A stretch of 64,000 bases of DNA from Mimachlamys varia (lineage: Eukaryota; Mollusca; Bivalvia; Pectinida; Pectinidae). Made by a program: the position numbers and the translations under genes. Positions 28,800 to 42,712 of this stretch are shown one piece after another. The notes under the pieces are model-generated. The model ran no database searches. It was not told where the DNA came from and worked only from the letters and a program-made list of their open reading frames with translations. Positions within the stretch are counted from its first letter, which is position 1, and every line of letters starts with the position of its first letter. The DNA lies in NCBI GenBank assembly GCA_947623455.1, contig OX392530.1:29605405-29669404 (forward strand), given 5' to 3'.

Positions 28800-31700
28800 A
28801 GTTTGAGGCTCCTTTAATGTTTTACCTTCGACTCAGCGGTTAAACTATATTTTTCCTGAAAACAGTCCTATTGTTATGTTCATAAGTCTTATTAGTCTCT
28901 AACAAGAGCAGTTTTGGTGATTGAAACACCTCCATTTATGTTATTTTTGTGTGATGTTATTCACAACCGCCATTTGCATTTCAAGGTCAAAACAAAATCA
29001 ATGTGAACGCTTCGAAAGAATCATATCAAGTCAAACAGTTGTCCCTATCGTGTGCTATAGGCAACCAGGAGTACAATAGCATTCTTGTTTTTCTGGTTTC
29101 ATATATTGTAAAACTTAAAAATTATCCAATGCTTCATCTTCCCACAAAGTCATAGTTTATATTTTAAAATATTTAGAAAGTTCATGTGATGACGAGCATT
29201 TTTGGTATATTACATGTCTTTATTTGTGCCATATTTAGTTGTTTTCTGCTGTTTTAAAACTTTAACACAATTGGTCTTTTTAGATGACCCTTAAGGTTTC
29301 GAATCGGGTATTAAGTTATAAAGCCTACACTTTAAATACGATTATCACACGTAGCTAGAGAAAATAAAAGATAAAAGTGATGAGTATTACTCATTTATCA
29401 AAGTACTTACCATATCTCCGAATCACAGGCACTTTTAACCTATAGAATAACCATCTATATATAGACAATATAGCGAAATATGAATAAATAAAAAAATATA
29501 TATAAAAACAAAACTTTCCAATTTTCTTTTTATGTTATTAAACATCTAAAAACCACAATGAAAATAATTGCCAAATTTCAGCTTGATACGTTAAGCGGTA
29601 AAATTTCGGAAAAAATCTGACACTGAAAAAGAGAGTCAGATAGTCGCCTTTTCCGAAATTTAACAGCTGAAGAGTAAAGGGAATACATTTTACCCTCGAA
29701 AAAATGAATTATTTTCAAAAATTATTGCTTTAAGATATGTTAAGTCTAGATATATTCACTTTCAAAGTAAATGGATCATTGATGAATAATTTATGCAAAT
29801 TTTGTGAGCAACAAAATCAAACTTCAAAGGTCGATACCAATTAGATAACTGCCTGAACTGGGACGATATCAGATATGGGTTGGAGAAAAGTGTTCCGGCT
29901 AACACATGGCATGCTGTTCACTCGCCTATGACATCCATTTCCGCCTGTGTTAGTTCCGACATTTACAATTAGCTGCTAGATATGTATTATGTTGTTTACG
30001 TGCTATTCGCCCGAAAGATATTCTCGCCTTCATCAACAAAGAAGAAAAGGGCAAACAGTTTGCTACTGTGTTAGTCACTAAAGCGTAGACGATGAAATTA
30101 GTAGAACTATTCTCATAGTGGTGAGTGTTTAATGGCACGGATCAGACTTGAGACGCTCTGGTGAAAACAACATTCCTGATCATTTTTTCTAACTGATAAA
30201 ACATACTTGAACTGCCTATGAATGATTTTTATCTCACTGTTTTCAAAATTTTCCAATCTACAAATTATTTACAATAAGTCTACCGGAATGTAGATAAAGT
30301 TATAAAAAAGAACATCTGTAAATTGTTTGCTTCCAAATAAAGGTTTTGTTTCATGAAGAATTGCTTAAAATATACTTGTATTTTTCTACTTATGGACCTC
30401 GGTGATGTGCCAAAAACACCTTATGAATGTACTGTCATTTAAAACGGCGTGCCCTGAAAATATAACACCTTCATATATAAAAGTTACATAATTATGCTAT
30501 TGTACGTGTGGTCACACGTGTGGTCCAGAGGGTACATTGTGTACACCTTCTTACTTTATCTGCACCGTTGAAATATGTCATAAGAAAATTGAATGTGTGT
30601 AGTTAACTATTGTATTGGTTTCGGTTAAAATCTTAACCAATCGCTATGCTTATGCCTAGCCTGTGCAGAATACAGAGGAGCAGCATTCGATTTCAAAGCC
30701 TGTCAACTTTTCCGTTTCGGTCCCGTGGATGTATGTTTTTTCATGGTTGTAAATAACGTGGATATATTAAATTGAATGTTGACAAAGATATACGTTACAT
30801 GTTTACGTGTATTAATGTATTTTCACACTGAAGTTTATATCTTTTTAACCAGAAAATAGAGACAACCTGATTTATTTTTTCACTGGAAAGTGATATCTTA
30901 TTGATGTGAAATAATATAACTGATTATTCTGTTTGTACCCGACGATCATTTTTATTTTAAATAAATTTCCAAAAAGATTATGGCTTATTAAGCCGTTTAA
31001 TATAGTGTGTTATCCGCTGGAGTGTTTGTGACGTGTTACAGGTTGCTATGCGCTAGCCTAACCACCTGTTGTCTGGTACTGCTGCCCATGATGTTATATT
31101 GATGTGGTATTATCATTTAATCGTACCGTGGGTTTCCGACGATTGGTACTTTCATGAGTATGTTATTTGTGTAAAGTATGCGTTGTCCACGACCTTATTA
31201 TCTTATCATAGATTTATCGTTATATTCACTGCTCTGTGCAAATAAGGTATAATTTTATCATTCTTGTTATCACAAGATTATCTACGACACTACATCAATT
31301 ATTTTGAAGATTTCATCAAAAGATTCAATAGATTTTAGAAAATTTGCGAATCGCTTTCATGTATCTATATTTTATGAATTTTTTATTTGTTAATATCTTA
31401 AGAAGTTTATGTTCGTTTTTTGTTTAATGGATTTAAGTTGATCTCAGTCCCAAGTTACATAAACATATATTTTACGAAGAAAGACTTTTTACTTGTGACT
31501 TCCAGGAACAAAAGTCCATATTTTTTATAACCAGGTTTTGATAATTCTGTGTAGATTCTTATTTCGCTTCATGAATAGGATTTAACAATTACTACGAATG
31601 CAGTTAGTTTTAGCGCATAACCAAAGAACAGATAAACGAAATGATGGATTGGCGCATTAACAATACTTGCTGTATGAAGCAATATACAGAAAATGTAATT

Positions 31701-32620
31701 AGCGCCATCATAATTTAGCGGGATGCTTTAACCGCGGAAATTGTTAAGATAACATGACCACTAACATATATTTACATTTGCGCTGCAACCCACTATATGA
31801 AGATTACCAGCAAAAATGCCTTTCATAAAAGTATGAAAGCAACGGGCTTCATTCAATATGGATGTAACGGCTGACCTTTCATAGCACTATGAAAGTTAAA
31901 AAAATGACTTTCAATCCCTATATGAACGTATACAGTTATTTCTAATAACGATGGTGGTGTATCAAACGTTTCGTACAAATTTTTCCTAACGATATGGAAC
32001 CGTGCATCATCGACTATGTATACACGAGGCTGTATTGCATAACAAAATGACTGAAATGAAAGGATAATTTTCACTCTTATACTTTATTATACACTATTTT
32101 TATAATTTTTCTTAATACATTATTCACGTACATTTATTTACAAATTTTAACTGCTGTTCTGTATGTTTACAGGATAAAATATTTTGAAAGTTGTTTGCGA
32201 CGTTATCCGTTGTAAACTGATAGCTTTTTTTTGTATTTGATAGAAACCAATTGTATTATCTCCCTTGGTGAAAAATGAAACCAATTTTTAAAAAAAATCA
32301 AATTTAAAGTACTCAATGCACATGTCAGCACATGCATAAGCAAGTGCTAACGTTTTTGTCATGATCAGGCTCTTATTCGTTACGATCAATTCAATGTAAT
32401 GTTCACGTAAACTCAATATTTGAATAGCTTTGTGATATCAAAGTGAACCAAACGACCTGTACAGACGACAGTCAACATTGAAACGTGTACGTGTGTTGAA
32501 TTGTTAATTCAGATGCAAAGGAAATCGATGAAAGCTCACCCGACCATGTTTGTTTTATTTGTATACACATTGTTCCGGTTCATACATTTGTACATTTAAC
32601 TAGTGGGATGTAATGGAATA
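28800..32620. other. Long AT-rich stretch without supported features
   Basis: Short inverted repeats occur (for example near 29600-29665 and 31822-31900). No coding frame with a family motif is seen on either strand. Confidence 0.55.
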
Positions 32621-32621
32621 A

Positions 32622-34370
32622 CGTGGTCCGACTCCCTGTTGATTCTCGAGTCTGTCATACCGTGGTCCCTGACACTGCTACTTTTACAGTCTGTCATACT
32701 GTGGTCACTGACACTGCTTCTTTTACAGTCTGTAATACCATGGTCCCTGACACTGCTAATTTTACAGTCTGTCATACAGTGATCCCTGGCCCTGTTGATT
32801 ATTGAGTCTGTCATATCGTGGTCCCTCATTTTGTTGATTATTGAGTCTGTCATATCGTGGTCCCTCATTTTGTTGATTATTGAGTCTGTCATATCGTGGT
32901 CCCTCATTCTGTTGATTATTGAGTCTGTTAATAGTGGTCAACTCCATCTTATTCATTATCCAGTCTGTCATATCTTGGTCAACTCCATCTTGTTCATTAT
33001 CCAGTCTGTCATATCGGTGGTCAACTCCATCTTGTTCATTATCCAGTCTGTCATATCGGTGGTCCACTCCATCTTATTCATTCTCCAGTCTGTCATATCG
33101 GTGGTCCACTCCATCTTGTTCATTATCCAGTCTGTCATATCGGTGGTCCACTCCATCTTGTTCATTATCCAGTCTGTCATATCGGTGGTCCACTCCATCT
33201 TGTTCATTATCCAGTCTGTCATATCGGTGGTCCACTCCATCTTGTTCATTATCCAGTCTGTCATATCGGTGGTCCACTCCATCTTGTTCATTATCCAGTC
33301 TGTCATATCGGTGGTCCACTCCATCTTGTTCATTATCCAGTCTGTCATATCGGTGGTCCACTCCATCTTGTTCATTATCCAGTCTGTCATATCGGTGGTC
33401 CACTCCATCTTATTCATTCTCCAGTCTGTCATATCGGTGGTCCACTCCATCTTGTTCATTATCCAGTCTGTCATATCGGTGGTCCACTCCATCTTGTTCA
33501 TTATCCAGTCTGTCATATCGGTGGTCCACTCCATCTTGTTCATTATCCAGTCTGTCATATCGGTGGTCCACTCCATCTTGTTCATTATCCAGTCTGTCAT
33601 ATCGGTGGTCCACTCCATCTTGTTCATTATCCAGTCTGTCATATCGGTGGTCCACTCCATCTTGTTCATTATCCAGTCTGTCATATCGGTGGTCCACTCC
33701 ATCTTATTCATTATCCAGTCTGTCATATCGGTGGTCCACTCCATCTTGTTCATTATCCAGTCTGTCATATCGGTGGTCAACTCCATCTTGTTCATTATCC
33801 AGTCTGTCATATCTTGGTCAACTCCATCTTGTTCATTATCCAGTCTGTCATATCGTGGTCAACTCCATCTTATTCATTATCCAGTCTGTCATATCGGTGG
33901 TCCACTCCATCTTGTTCATTATCCAGTCTGTCATATCGGTGGTCCACTCCATCTTGTTCATTATCCAGTCTGTCATATCGGTGGTCAACTCCATCTTGTT
34001 CATTATCCAGTCTGTCATATCGGTGGTCAACTCCATCTTGTTCATTCTCCAGTCTGTCATATCGGTGGTCCACTCCATCTTGTTCATTATCCAGTCTGTC
34101 ATATCGGTGGTCCACTCCATCTTGTTCATTATCCAGTCTGTCATATCTTGGTCAACTCCATCTTATTCATTATCCAGTCTGTCATATCGTGGTCAACTCC
34201 ATCTTATTCATTATCCAGTCTGTCATATCGTGGTCAACTCCATCTTGTTCATTATCCAGTCTGTCATATCGTGGTCAACTCCATCTTATTCATTATCCAG
34301 TCTGTCATATCGTGGTCAACTCCATCTTGTTCATTATCCAGTCTGTCATATCGGTGGTCCACTCCATGCC
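32622..34370. repeat. 42-bp minisatellite, about 40 copies
   Basis: Unit CGGTGGTCCACTCCATCTTG, TTCATTATCCAGTCTGTCAT, AT. Early units (32622-32940) are diverged, the core 33000-34360 is nearly uniform, and single-site variants (TTATTCATT, TTCTCCAG, GTCAAC) are interspersed in blocks. 42 is a multiple of three, so open frames of up to 574 codons arise on both strands. No frame is favoured by the substitutions. Confidence 0.97.
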
Positions 34371-34373
34371 ATT

Positions 34374-34679
34374 CTCGATATCCATGGGCTACGCTCTCCT
34401 TCGCTCTTTGCACTCCTGTAATATGTCATGGCAAACCTAAAGATTCAGTGTGCTTGATAAGGCAAGAAGACTGGTTCGACCCTTTGATATACATTAAAAG
34501 AATTTCAGATAACGGTTAAAATTGACAAGCTTTCAAGTCGGTTGCTATTGCTATAATCTTCAAATGACGGGCATGCAGCCTAGCGATTAGTCAGGATTTT
34601 ATTTCAACTGTGCGAGCCTTCAGTTTTCCCATGACATATCCTAGGGGTACAGAGAGCGTAGGTGATCGTAACTATCGAG
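34374..34679. mobile_element. Fold-back element with ~60-bp inverted ends
   Basis: The left arm CTCGATATCC.. CTACGCTCTC.. ATATGTCATGGCAAA is mirrored on the right by TTTTCCCATGACATATCC.. GAGAGCGTAGG.. TATCGAG. The inner part, GAAGACTGGTTCGACCCTTTG through GCCTAGCGATTAGTCAGGATT, recurs at 63385-63530. It directly abuts the 42-bp array. Confidence 0.75.
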
Positions 34680-35574
34680 TATGACGCCACGTCGGTTCTT
34701 GAGGCTGTGGTTCCACTTCCTGTTGACTTTAGATTGCGTCATTCTGTGGGCCCCACTCAATGCTGATTCTGACGTCTGTCTCAAGACATCACTGATCGAC
34801 TCACTTTGTCGTCACATTAACAATATATTCCATGTACCGTTAACGTATACTTCAGACGTCACTCTTTGTAAGTTTATTGACACTATAAGTGGGTGTCACT
34901 TTATTAACATGATGTAATAGATCCATGCTATTACTGTTGTTGTCGCTTCAAAATTTGATTTAATCGCCACATGTACTTTATTTAATGCCATACCTGTATC
35001 CGCCGTTTACGTAAGCAAATAATCCTATCTATTCGCCTTGTGTTTATCGTACGTGTCACTAATATATTTCATTTGTTACATGTGTTCCACATAATTATGT
35101 ACTGGGGTATAAATTAGATCCAATCATCACTTACTAATCCATTTTTTTCGTTTATCTATACAATATACTAGGTTTACCCAAACGTATCTAGTTATTTCTT
35201 ATTGAAAAAGAACAGTTTTGCATCTTTGTGCGTCTTTCCTGGAGATCATTAAAGCCAGTGGGCACTAGGTTAAGATATCGTCATTGTTTACAAAGTGGTA
35301 GGTTACGGGGATTAGGGAATATTTTCAACAGAAACGAACAGCTGTAAGGCTGCTCATCCTCTAAATCATTGTTTAAAATGACAATTGTGTGACGGTTTTT
35401 TCCTGCAAATATTATTTAGCAATTTTCTTCTTACAAAAGAGAGAAATAATAAAGGGAAAAGTTTTTGCTTTCCTAAATCGAACTTCTCAATTCAGTCAAA
35501 GCTGCACGAAGTGAAATGTTTATCATAAAGTTACAGAAGTTAATTTCCAGTACAATGTAATTGGCCCTGATACC
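34680..35574. other. AT-rich intergenic sequence
   Basis: A 78-residue frame at 34681-34917 begins at the element border and shows no family motif. Confidence 0.5.
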
Positions 35575-35680
35575 TTAATATGAACAAATGAAGATTTACA
35601 TGGAAATCCTCGTAAAAGTACAATAGAATAAGACCAATTGTTCCGGAAGAGTAAGCGTCTTCTGATTCATCGACACAAAA
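35575..35680 (-). mobile_element. Family R fragment
   Basis: Carries CATGGAAATCCTCGTAAAAG and GGAAGAGTAAGCGTCTTCTG in the minus orientation. Confidence 0.7.
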
Positions 35681-38480
35681 GTGAAAACGAAAAATGAATA
35701 TATATTTTAGAACACTGTTATTAAATCAATAACATTTAAATCAATATTGTCACAGATAAGCAGCTAGCTATTTTCTATCTATATTTAACTCGAGAGTTCC
35801 TTTAAGCCATATTGATAGTTCAGTGTGTTTTCAACGCATATATACATATTATATTTTCATTGATTTGTCTTATTATCTTTAACATTTCTTAAACTCATTT
35901 GTACAAGAGAGGCATGTGCAAATAAATATCACACTCGACAGTTGCTGAAGCAAGTGTTTCATGATATATACTCGATAAAAAGGTTCTTCCCAGTTGATAT
36001 TGTAAGACGTTTTTTTTCTGTTTTATTAATATTCATCTCTATGGGGGAAAATTCAATAAATTTGATGATAACCGTAAATTGGCTTCACTTATCAAAAAAG
36101 GCATGTTTTATACTAAATAAGGTATTTCATTTACTAATGGCAAAAATAATATTTCATTCAGTGCTGGTAACCTTAATAGAACGCATTTCCTTTTTCCTAT
36201 ATATTGATAATATATTATAATATGTAAAATTGAAATATTATACACAACGTTTTGTACATGGACTTGATGCCGTATAAACAGCTGATTTTTCACTGGTGAA
36301 GACTGTAGACGTACTTATTTTAGCTCAGTCAAATTTTAGCGCAAACGCAGAAAATTGTAAAATCTGATTTATTAGTGTGGACATGAATTAGCGCATTCGG
36401 GAGGTTCAAATCCATAATATCAGAAAAATCTCCGTCTGTTATTTTCTTTAGAGAATGTTTTATAATGTTTTGGTTTTGAGATGGAATATGAGTTATTATA
36501 AACACGTTATTTTTTCAATGTGCATTATGGAGTCAACATGCAGTTGACTAAAGGATTTGAGATCCAGCCTCGGGCCCCTTTTTTCTGTTAAAGGTCACAA
36601 ATGGTTCGGTAGGGTATGTTTTCCTAATCTACTCTCATGGGATACAGTTTCTGAAATATTTCATAAAACACATGTAAAATATGAGAAAAAGATGTAGTTA
36701 TTCAATAAAGTATTTCAAAAGGGACACGATTCATAAAATATTTTAGATGAACAGGAGATTGATTACCGTCTCGTACATTGCATATATCAGTACTGATACG
36801 CGTCACACAGGTCATCAGTCTCATGAAAGGGAGAGTGTAGTCATAGAAACGTCACAATTATATCATATAATTGGTGATGTTATAAAAAGAGAATCTTACA
36901 TGATTGTCGATGTAATATTGAATTTATTATACAAGTCCAATAATTTAATATGTCACGATCCTTTAGCCTTTAATTTTAATGAGTTTAATGCATTCTATAT
37001 TTCATTGAAATAAATGTAAGAGTTATTTTATCACATAATTTATTTTGATGAGAGAATACAACAAATTTGTCAAATTATTCTCTATAAGAAAGGCAAATTT
37101 CTACTTTGAACGTACGATTTGCACTACCGAGACAATCATATGACGTCATAAAGACGTAATTTTTTAATGACGTCACTATAGTGTTATTACACGTGTGTAA
37201 TACCGTATTTATAGCATGGCCATATGACATGACTGAACGGGTCAGGTTTGTGATAATAACTTCTATTCTAGTAATATTACCAACACGAAGAAAATAAACC
37301 GATTCTTCGAGATGTTTTGAAATGTCATGTCCTGTTATACAGTGTACCAGGTGTATTAATGTATATCTGTAATTGCATCAGATATACCCCATAAACTTCC
37401 TCCTAATACTTCTACTGGCATGTGTTCTGTTGATTAAATCGCTCAATGTATCTCACGTTTTAAGCGTCGAACATACACACGGTATTTAAAGTACACCAAT
37501 TTTTTGTGTTTGTGTATTAATATTCTAACATAATTGTATTATTATTTATTTACGAGTGCTTTCGTACGTTAACATATTAAACAGCCATCACTGCCCTCAC
37601 AAAGCTTCACTTAGCTAGTCAGGAGTCGGATCATCAACATGTTTTCTTCTTTGTCATTATCTGTACGTGTGAATTAAAGCTAAAAACTGTTTTACCTTGA
37701 ATCATGATTCATGTATCTTTAATTCTGGAAGTGCATTTTAAATTTAGAGAAAATGTCCCGCGTAGTGTACTAACTCAAAATTGTTTGAAACCTAACTATG
37801 CTTTTGGTGACTGGATCCCACGGTTAAAACGCAGATGGGTAACAAGATGATCATCAACGATAAATATTTATGATCTATCCTTTACAATCCACACACCTGT
37901 GTTCCAAGCATAGATGACTGATCGTCTGACAGCTGGTTGGCTATGACAATTTTTTTCAGGAAGAAAACAATTCAATTAATCTTTTAAACCACTGAGTGTC
38001 TATCGGGGCGAACCAAATAAGTGGTGGCTGAATAATGGTGGCTTCATGCTGGATCAGCTGGATAATAACTGCAAGTAACTGCTGGATAACGGTTGCTTGG
38101 AGACCAGGCAGTCGTGGACATGATGAGTGGTTGCTGGATAATGCTGAATTCATGTTGGATTAGTAACTGCTGGATAATGGTTGCTAGGAAACAGGACGGG
38201 CGTCCCAAGATATTGGGGACATGATGAGTGGTGGCTGAATAATTGTGATTTCATGTTGGATTAGTAATTACTTGATACTCAGGCAATATGTCTTCACGTG
38301 TAATGCGGTCAAGAAAAAAGTCAATTTAACATGAACAATTTTACGTGAATTTCATGTAACTTTTTTTCATAGTTTGTTTAAATGCTTATTTCATTATAAA
38401 GTTTTCACATTAGCTTCACGTGAATTTTTGTGAATTGCATGCGAATGTATATTCTAGTTGATTTTAACATGCATATATAA
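35681..38480. other. AT-rich intergenic sequence
   Basis: No gene supported. A loose repetition of GCTGGATAATGGTTGCT occurs at 38030-38270. Open frames at 35942-36220 and 36747-37013 lack motifs. Confidence 0.5.
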
Positions 38481-38655
38481 GGGGCCGCGGTGGCCGAGTG
38501 GTTAAAGTGTCCGAAATTTTACCACTAGCCCTCCACCTTGCTGGTCGGTGGTTTTTCTCCGGGTACAACGGCTTTCTTTCACCTCTAAAACCTGGCACGT
38601 CCATAAATGACCCTAGCTGTTAAAAGGACATAGAACAAAAATAAACCAAAATAAA
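38481..38655 (+). mobile_element. tRNA-derived SINE
   Basis: The head GGGGCCGCGGTGGCCGAGTG, GTTAAAGTGTCC is a Leu/Ser-type tRNA 5' half with an intact A box (TGGCCGAGTGG). The body has CTCCGGGTACAACGGCTTTC.. CCTGGCACGTCC, and the 3' end is AACAAAAATAAACC. The B-box side is diverged, so it is not a functional tRNA gene. Confidence 0.85.
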
Positions 38656-38739
38656 CAAGCATAGTTTTCGTTTGAATATCTGTGAATTTCACAAGAAATA
38701 CAAAATGATGGCTTGAATTTCACGTGAAATTCACATAAA

Positions 38740-39070
38740 GGGACATTAACTGTGTAATGATGGCTTGATAACAGGACAGTCGTGTCAAGATAATTGGACA
38801 TGATGAGTGGTTGTTGGATAATGAATAGCCAGATAGAAATTTCAGAATATTTAGACGACTTGATTAGTGGTGAGATAATGAAACCACAGGCTAAGTGGTA
38901 GCTGGGTAATTTGACAACTGCAATAGTAATGTTGAAGCATAACAACCAATTCGGAGGTGATTGGACAGTGGTTGCTCAATAATGGGACGCTGATATTCGT
39001 GGTTGCAGGATGAAGAGTCGATCGCATTAGTGACAGCACAGTTATGGCTACTGAATAAGGAGACAACGGA
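38740..39070. repeat. Degenerate TGGATAATG-type repeats
   Basis: Loose repetition of GGTTGCTGGATAATG-like words, continuing the pattern of 38030-38270 on the other side of the SINE. No fixed period could be measured by eye. Confidence 0.4.
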
Positions 39071-39082
39071 TGAGTGATAAGC

Positions 39083-39610
39083 TGGATGTGATTCTTGATA
39101 GTAACATCCCTGATTCTCCAACCTGTGGTGTTTACATGTTACAGTTGATTCGATATTCTAGGGCTTGCTCTAAATATCGGGATTTTCGTGATCGATGTCC
39201 ACTGCTGACAAACAAACTAACAACACAAGGATTCGAGAGATGCAAGTTGATCAGAAATATGGGCAAGTTTTATGGTCGCCATCTTTGTCTCATTGAGAAA
39301 TATTCTGTATCTTTTAGTGATATGAAGATGGACGTTTTTGAGTATGCTTATTAGTGTGTTTACTTGTTGTGATTGACAATGATACTCGGTTTTCATTTTG
39401 AGGACTTGATGTTTACATAGATATGACAAAGATTTACATGGCAGGTGTCGTCGATAAAGCAGAAGCCGCTTACTTTTCCGGAACATCTGGTCTTATTCTC
39501 TTTTACAAGAGTCTCCATGTAAATATTTCCTTTGTTCATACTTTGCCCCTGGTTTAATCGATTTTGAGTTTGGATTATGATTTTGTTAACGCTTCGGTAT
39601 TCTCTTATTT
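39083..39610 (+). mobile_element. Retrotransposon 3' end with RT tail (family R)
   Basis: The plus-strand frame ending at 39354 reads DSNIPDSPTCGVYMLQLIRY.. LLTNKLTTQGFERCKL.. KFYGRHL.. KMDVFEYAY and stops. The 3' UTR follows with GTCGATAAAGCAGAAGCCGC and ends near GCTTCGGTATTCTCTTA. This is the clearest statement of the family. Confidence 0.88.
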
Positions 39611-41039
39611 ATTTTAGTGTTGCCTCAATGGGTTACCCGGGTTTACACAATCAGAATTGAATGGATAACATCGACTGAATAATGGGATAACATGATAAGT
39701 GATGGCTGGATCGTGAGTACAACCGAATTGATGTTGGTTGTATTACGAAACTCGAATGTATGACATAGTGTTATTGCTATTGAGAAAATGTCATCATGCA
39801 GATGTATAAAGGATACCTCTGTATAAATGACACCTGTCTATAAAGGACATTTTCGCTTTGTCCCTTGGGTGTCCTTTATAGACAGGTTAGACTGTAAATA
39901 GTTTCTACTTCGCCATCTCAGAGGTTCATCATATATTATATTACACTTTCTTTGATTATTAAAGTTGATAAATCGCAGTTTTTGATTATTAAAGTTGATA
40001 AATCGCAGTTTTCAGATTTTTCATTTCATTTTTTACCGGTGACGGAAAGAAAAAAAAAACAACGAATGCACTAAAAATCTGACGTCATGGATACTTGAGA
40101 AAAATTAGAATAAAAAACATACAAGGAATTGATCTTTGCTACTCTTTTTTAATTATACTGTGTAATGGATGATATTTCAATCGATCATATAGTAGCACAC
40201 TTTATGTGTCATTTCATCACCATTATGTAAGGAGTGGTTTACCTGGTAGCATGGTAGAAATCGATACACAAGTCTAAAAACCTCCGACAACGGGAAACAA
40301 TTGCACGAGTCTAATTTCCCTACGATACACCTAGAGAGCCTTATCATTGTTTGACCGTAAGTAAAAACGATATCAGTAATATAATTGACATGTAGATAGG
40401 GTGTCAGTGATGTAATCTATAACTATGATGTTTGTGTCGATGGGTACCTATCGTAATATCAATTACACAGAAATCTCGTTAAAGTTGTAATTAATTGTAA
40501 TACTCTCGATATCATTTTCTTTTTCATTCTCCTTTTCTTTGTAAACTTGTATGATTTTATCATATTCTGATTGAAATTACATTTAATTATAAACAAACCC
40601 TATAGTAGTCCATTCTACCGTTGGGATCCTCCTTTATATTCCCATATCCATCAAATAAAAACATAGAATGCACAATTCCCCAAACATCCCTCCTCCTACC
40701 TGATATCACCTTATGTTGTATTACCTTACCTGTACAATTATACTGTATACAGGTGTTTTCTGCAAGATTTAATCTACCAGTACAATTATCCTGTACATAA
40801 AATGTATATTAATATTCTACCTGAATTTGTCTACTTGCACAATTATACAGTATATCGAATGTTTTACCTGTTTATACCGGTATGATCTTACTGTATGTAG
40901 TTAATGTTACGTAATTGGGGGTACATGTACACCTAAACAGTATATACGTATCTGTCATCCAAAGCTACCTCATATGTACAATTATTCTATATATAGTAAT
41001 ATCCTTTGAAATGTTAACAATATCTATAATCATACAATA
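39611..41039. other. AT-rich sequence
   Basis: A short inverted repeat, ACCTGTCTATAAAGGACA / GTCCTTTATAGACAGGT, lies at 39831-39886. Otherwise nothing recognised. Confidence 0.5.
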
Positions 41040-41575
41040 TATTCTAATGCCATATCCAAAGTTGATTTAACTGTATAATTTTATGGTATATTGATTAATC
41101 CTACCCCAAGTTGGCTTACCTGTATAAGTATACAGTATATTGATGTATCCTACCTACAGTTGTCTTACCTGTATAAGTATACAGTATATTGATGTATCCT
41201 ACCTACAGTTGCCTTACCTGTATAAGTATACAGTATATTGATGTATCCTACCTACAGTTACCTTACCTGTATAAGTATACAGTATATTGATGTAGTCAAC
41301 CAACAGTTACCTTACCTGTATAAGTATACAGTATATTGATTAATCCTACCCCAAGTTGCCTTACATGTATAAGTATACAGTATATTGATGTAGCCTACCA
41401 ACAATTACCTTACATGTATACGGATACAGTATATTGATGTAGCCTACCCCAAGTTGGCTTACCTGTATAAGTATACAGTATATTGATGTAGCCTACCCCA
41501 AGTTGGCTTACCTGTATAAGTATACAGTATATTGATGTAGCCTACCCCAAGTTGCCTACCATTAAAACGTATACA
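41040..41575. repeat. 49-bp minisatellite, first block (~11 copies)
   Basis: Unit TGTATAAGTATACAGTATAT, TGATGTATCCTACCTACAGT, TGCCTTACC. It is interrupted at 41581 by a palindromic element and resumes near 41985. Confidence 0.93.
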
Positions 41576-41580
41576 GTATT

Positions 41581-41737
41581 TAAGGAATAACCACAATGTT
41601 TTTTAGGGTTATACGGTATATACCGAAAAAAATGTGTACACTTTGCATAAATCCGCGAAGCGGTTTATGCAAAAAAGTGCACACAGTTTTTTCGGTATAT
41701 ACCGTATAACCCTGAAAAATATTGTGGTTATTCCTTA
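41581..41737. repeat. Near-perfect 157-bp palindrome
   Basis: TAAGGAATAACCACAAT at the left mirrors ATTGTGGTTATTCCTTA at the right, and the arms stay complementary through TATACGGTATATACCG to the centre CCGCGAAGCGG. A single strand could form a hairpin of about 75 bp. It splits the 49-bp array. Confidence 0.93.
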
Positions 41738-41975
41738 TAATTTCATTTCCGAAGATACATAGATGAGACATACGTCTTATACAATGATTTCGTATTAACT
41801 ATAACAAAAATCGAATGGATTTGCAAAATTCACAATCATGTGCATACATTTCACCGCAAAACAACTTCAACCAATCAGAAGTTTGATTACAAAATACCGC
41901 GCCAAACATGGCGGTATATGACGTCATCACTTTTTGCGTTGTCTGATTTTTGAGGTTATACATTGTGGGAATAGG
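41581..41975. mobile_element. Probable MITE inserted in the 49-bp array
   Basis: The array stops at about 41578 and resumes near 41985. The left end GGAATAACCACAATG.. GGGTTATAC is partly inverted at the right end (GAGGTTATACATTGTGGGAATA). The right part also has CCAATCAGAAG and CATGGCGGTATATGACGTCA. No ORF of note. Confidence 0.6.
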
Positions 41976-41984
41976 CAAAATACA

Positions 41985-42712
41985 ATTATATTGATATAAC
42001 CTACCAACAGTTTCCTTACCTGTATAGGTATATAGTATATTGATATATCCTACCCACCTGTATAGATACAGTATATTGGTATATCCTAGCAACAATTACC
42101 TTACCTGTATAAGTATACAGTATATTGTTACATCCTACCACATTTGCCTTACCTGTATAAGTATACAGTACAGTGTTATAACCTTACTACAGTTACCTTA
42201 CCTGTATAAGTATACAGTATATTGTTATATCCTACAAACAATTACCTTACCTGTATAAGTATACAGTACATTGTTATAACCTTACTACAGTTACCTTACC
42301 TGTATAAGTATACAGTATATTGTTATATGCTACAAACAATTACCTTACCTGTATAAGTATACAATACATTGTTATATACTACCTTCATTTGCCTTACCTG
42401 TATACGGTATATTGTTATATCCTTCCTACAGTTGTCTTACCTGTATACGTATACAGTATATTGTTATATCCTACCTACAGTTGCCCTACCTGTATAGGTA
42501 TATAGTATATCGTTATATCCTTACTAGAGTTGAAGTATACAGTATATTTTTATATCCTACCAACAGTTACCTTACCTGTATAAGTATACGGTATATTGTT
42601 ATATTCTACCCACAGTTGCATTACCTGTATACAGTATATCATTAAATCCTACCCACAGTTGCCTTACCTGTATAAGTATACAGTATATTGTTATATCCTA
42701 CCTAGAGGACAG
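41985..42712. repeat. 49-bp minisatellite, second block (~15 copies)
   Basis: Same family as 41040-41575, with more frequent TGTTATATCCTACAAACAAT variants and some shortened units. Confidence 0.93.

Noticed and set aside
32795..34519. Open frames up to 574 codons plus overlapping minus frames
   Set aside because: A product of the 42-bp array, where three plus frames and two minus frames are open at once.
34681..34917. 78-codon plus frame starting next to the fold-back element
   Set aside because: No recognisable motif, repeated TGACGTC-like words, no splice context.
38481..38560. tRNA-Leu/Ser gene
   Set aside because: A intact A box but no intact B box or acceptor pairing, and a SINE body and tail follow.
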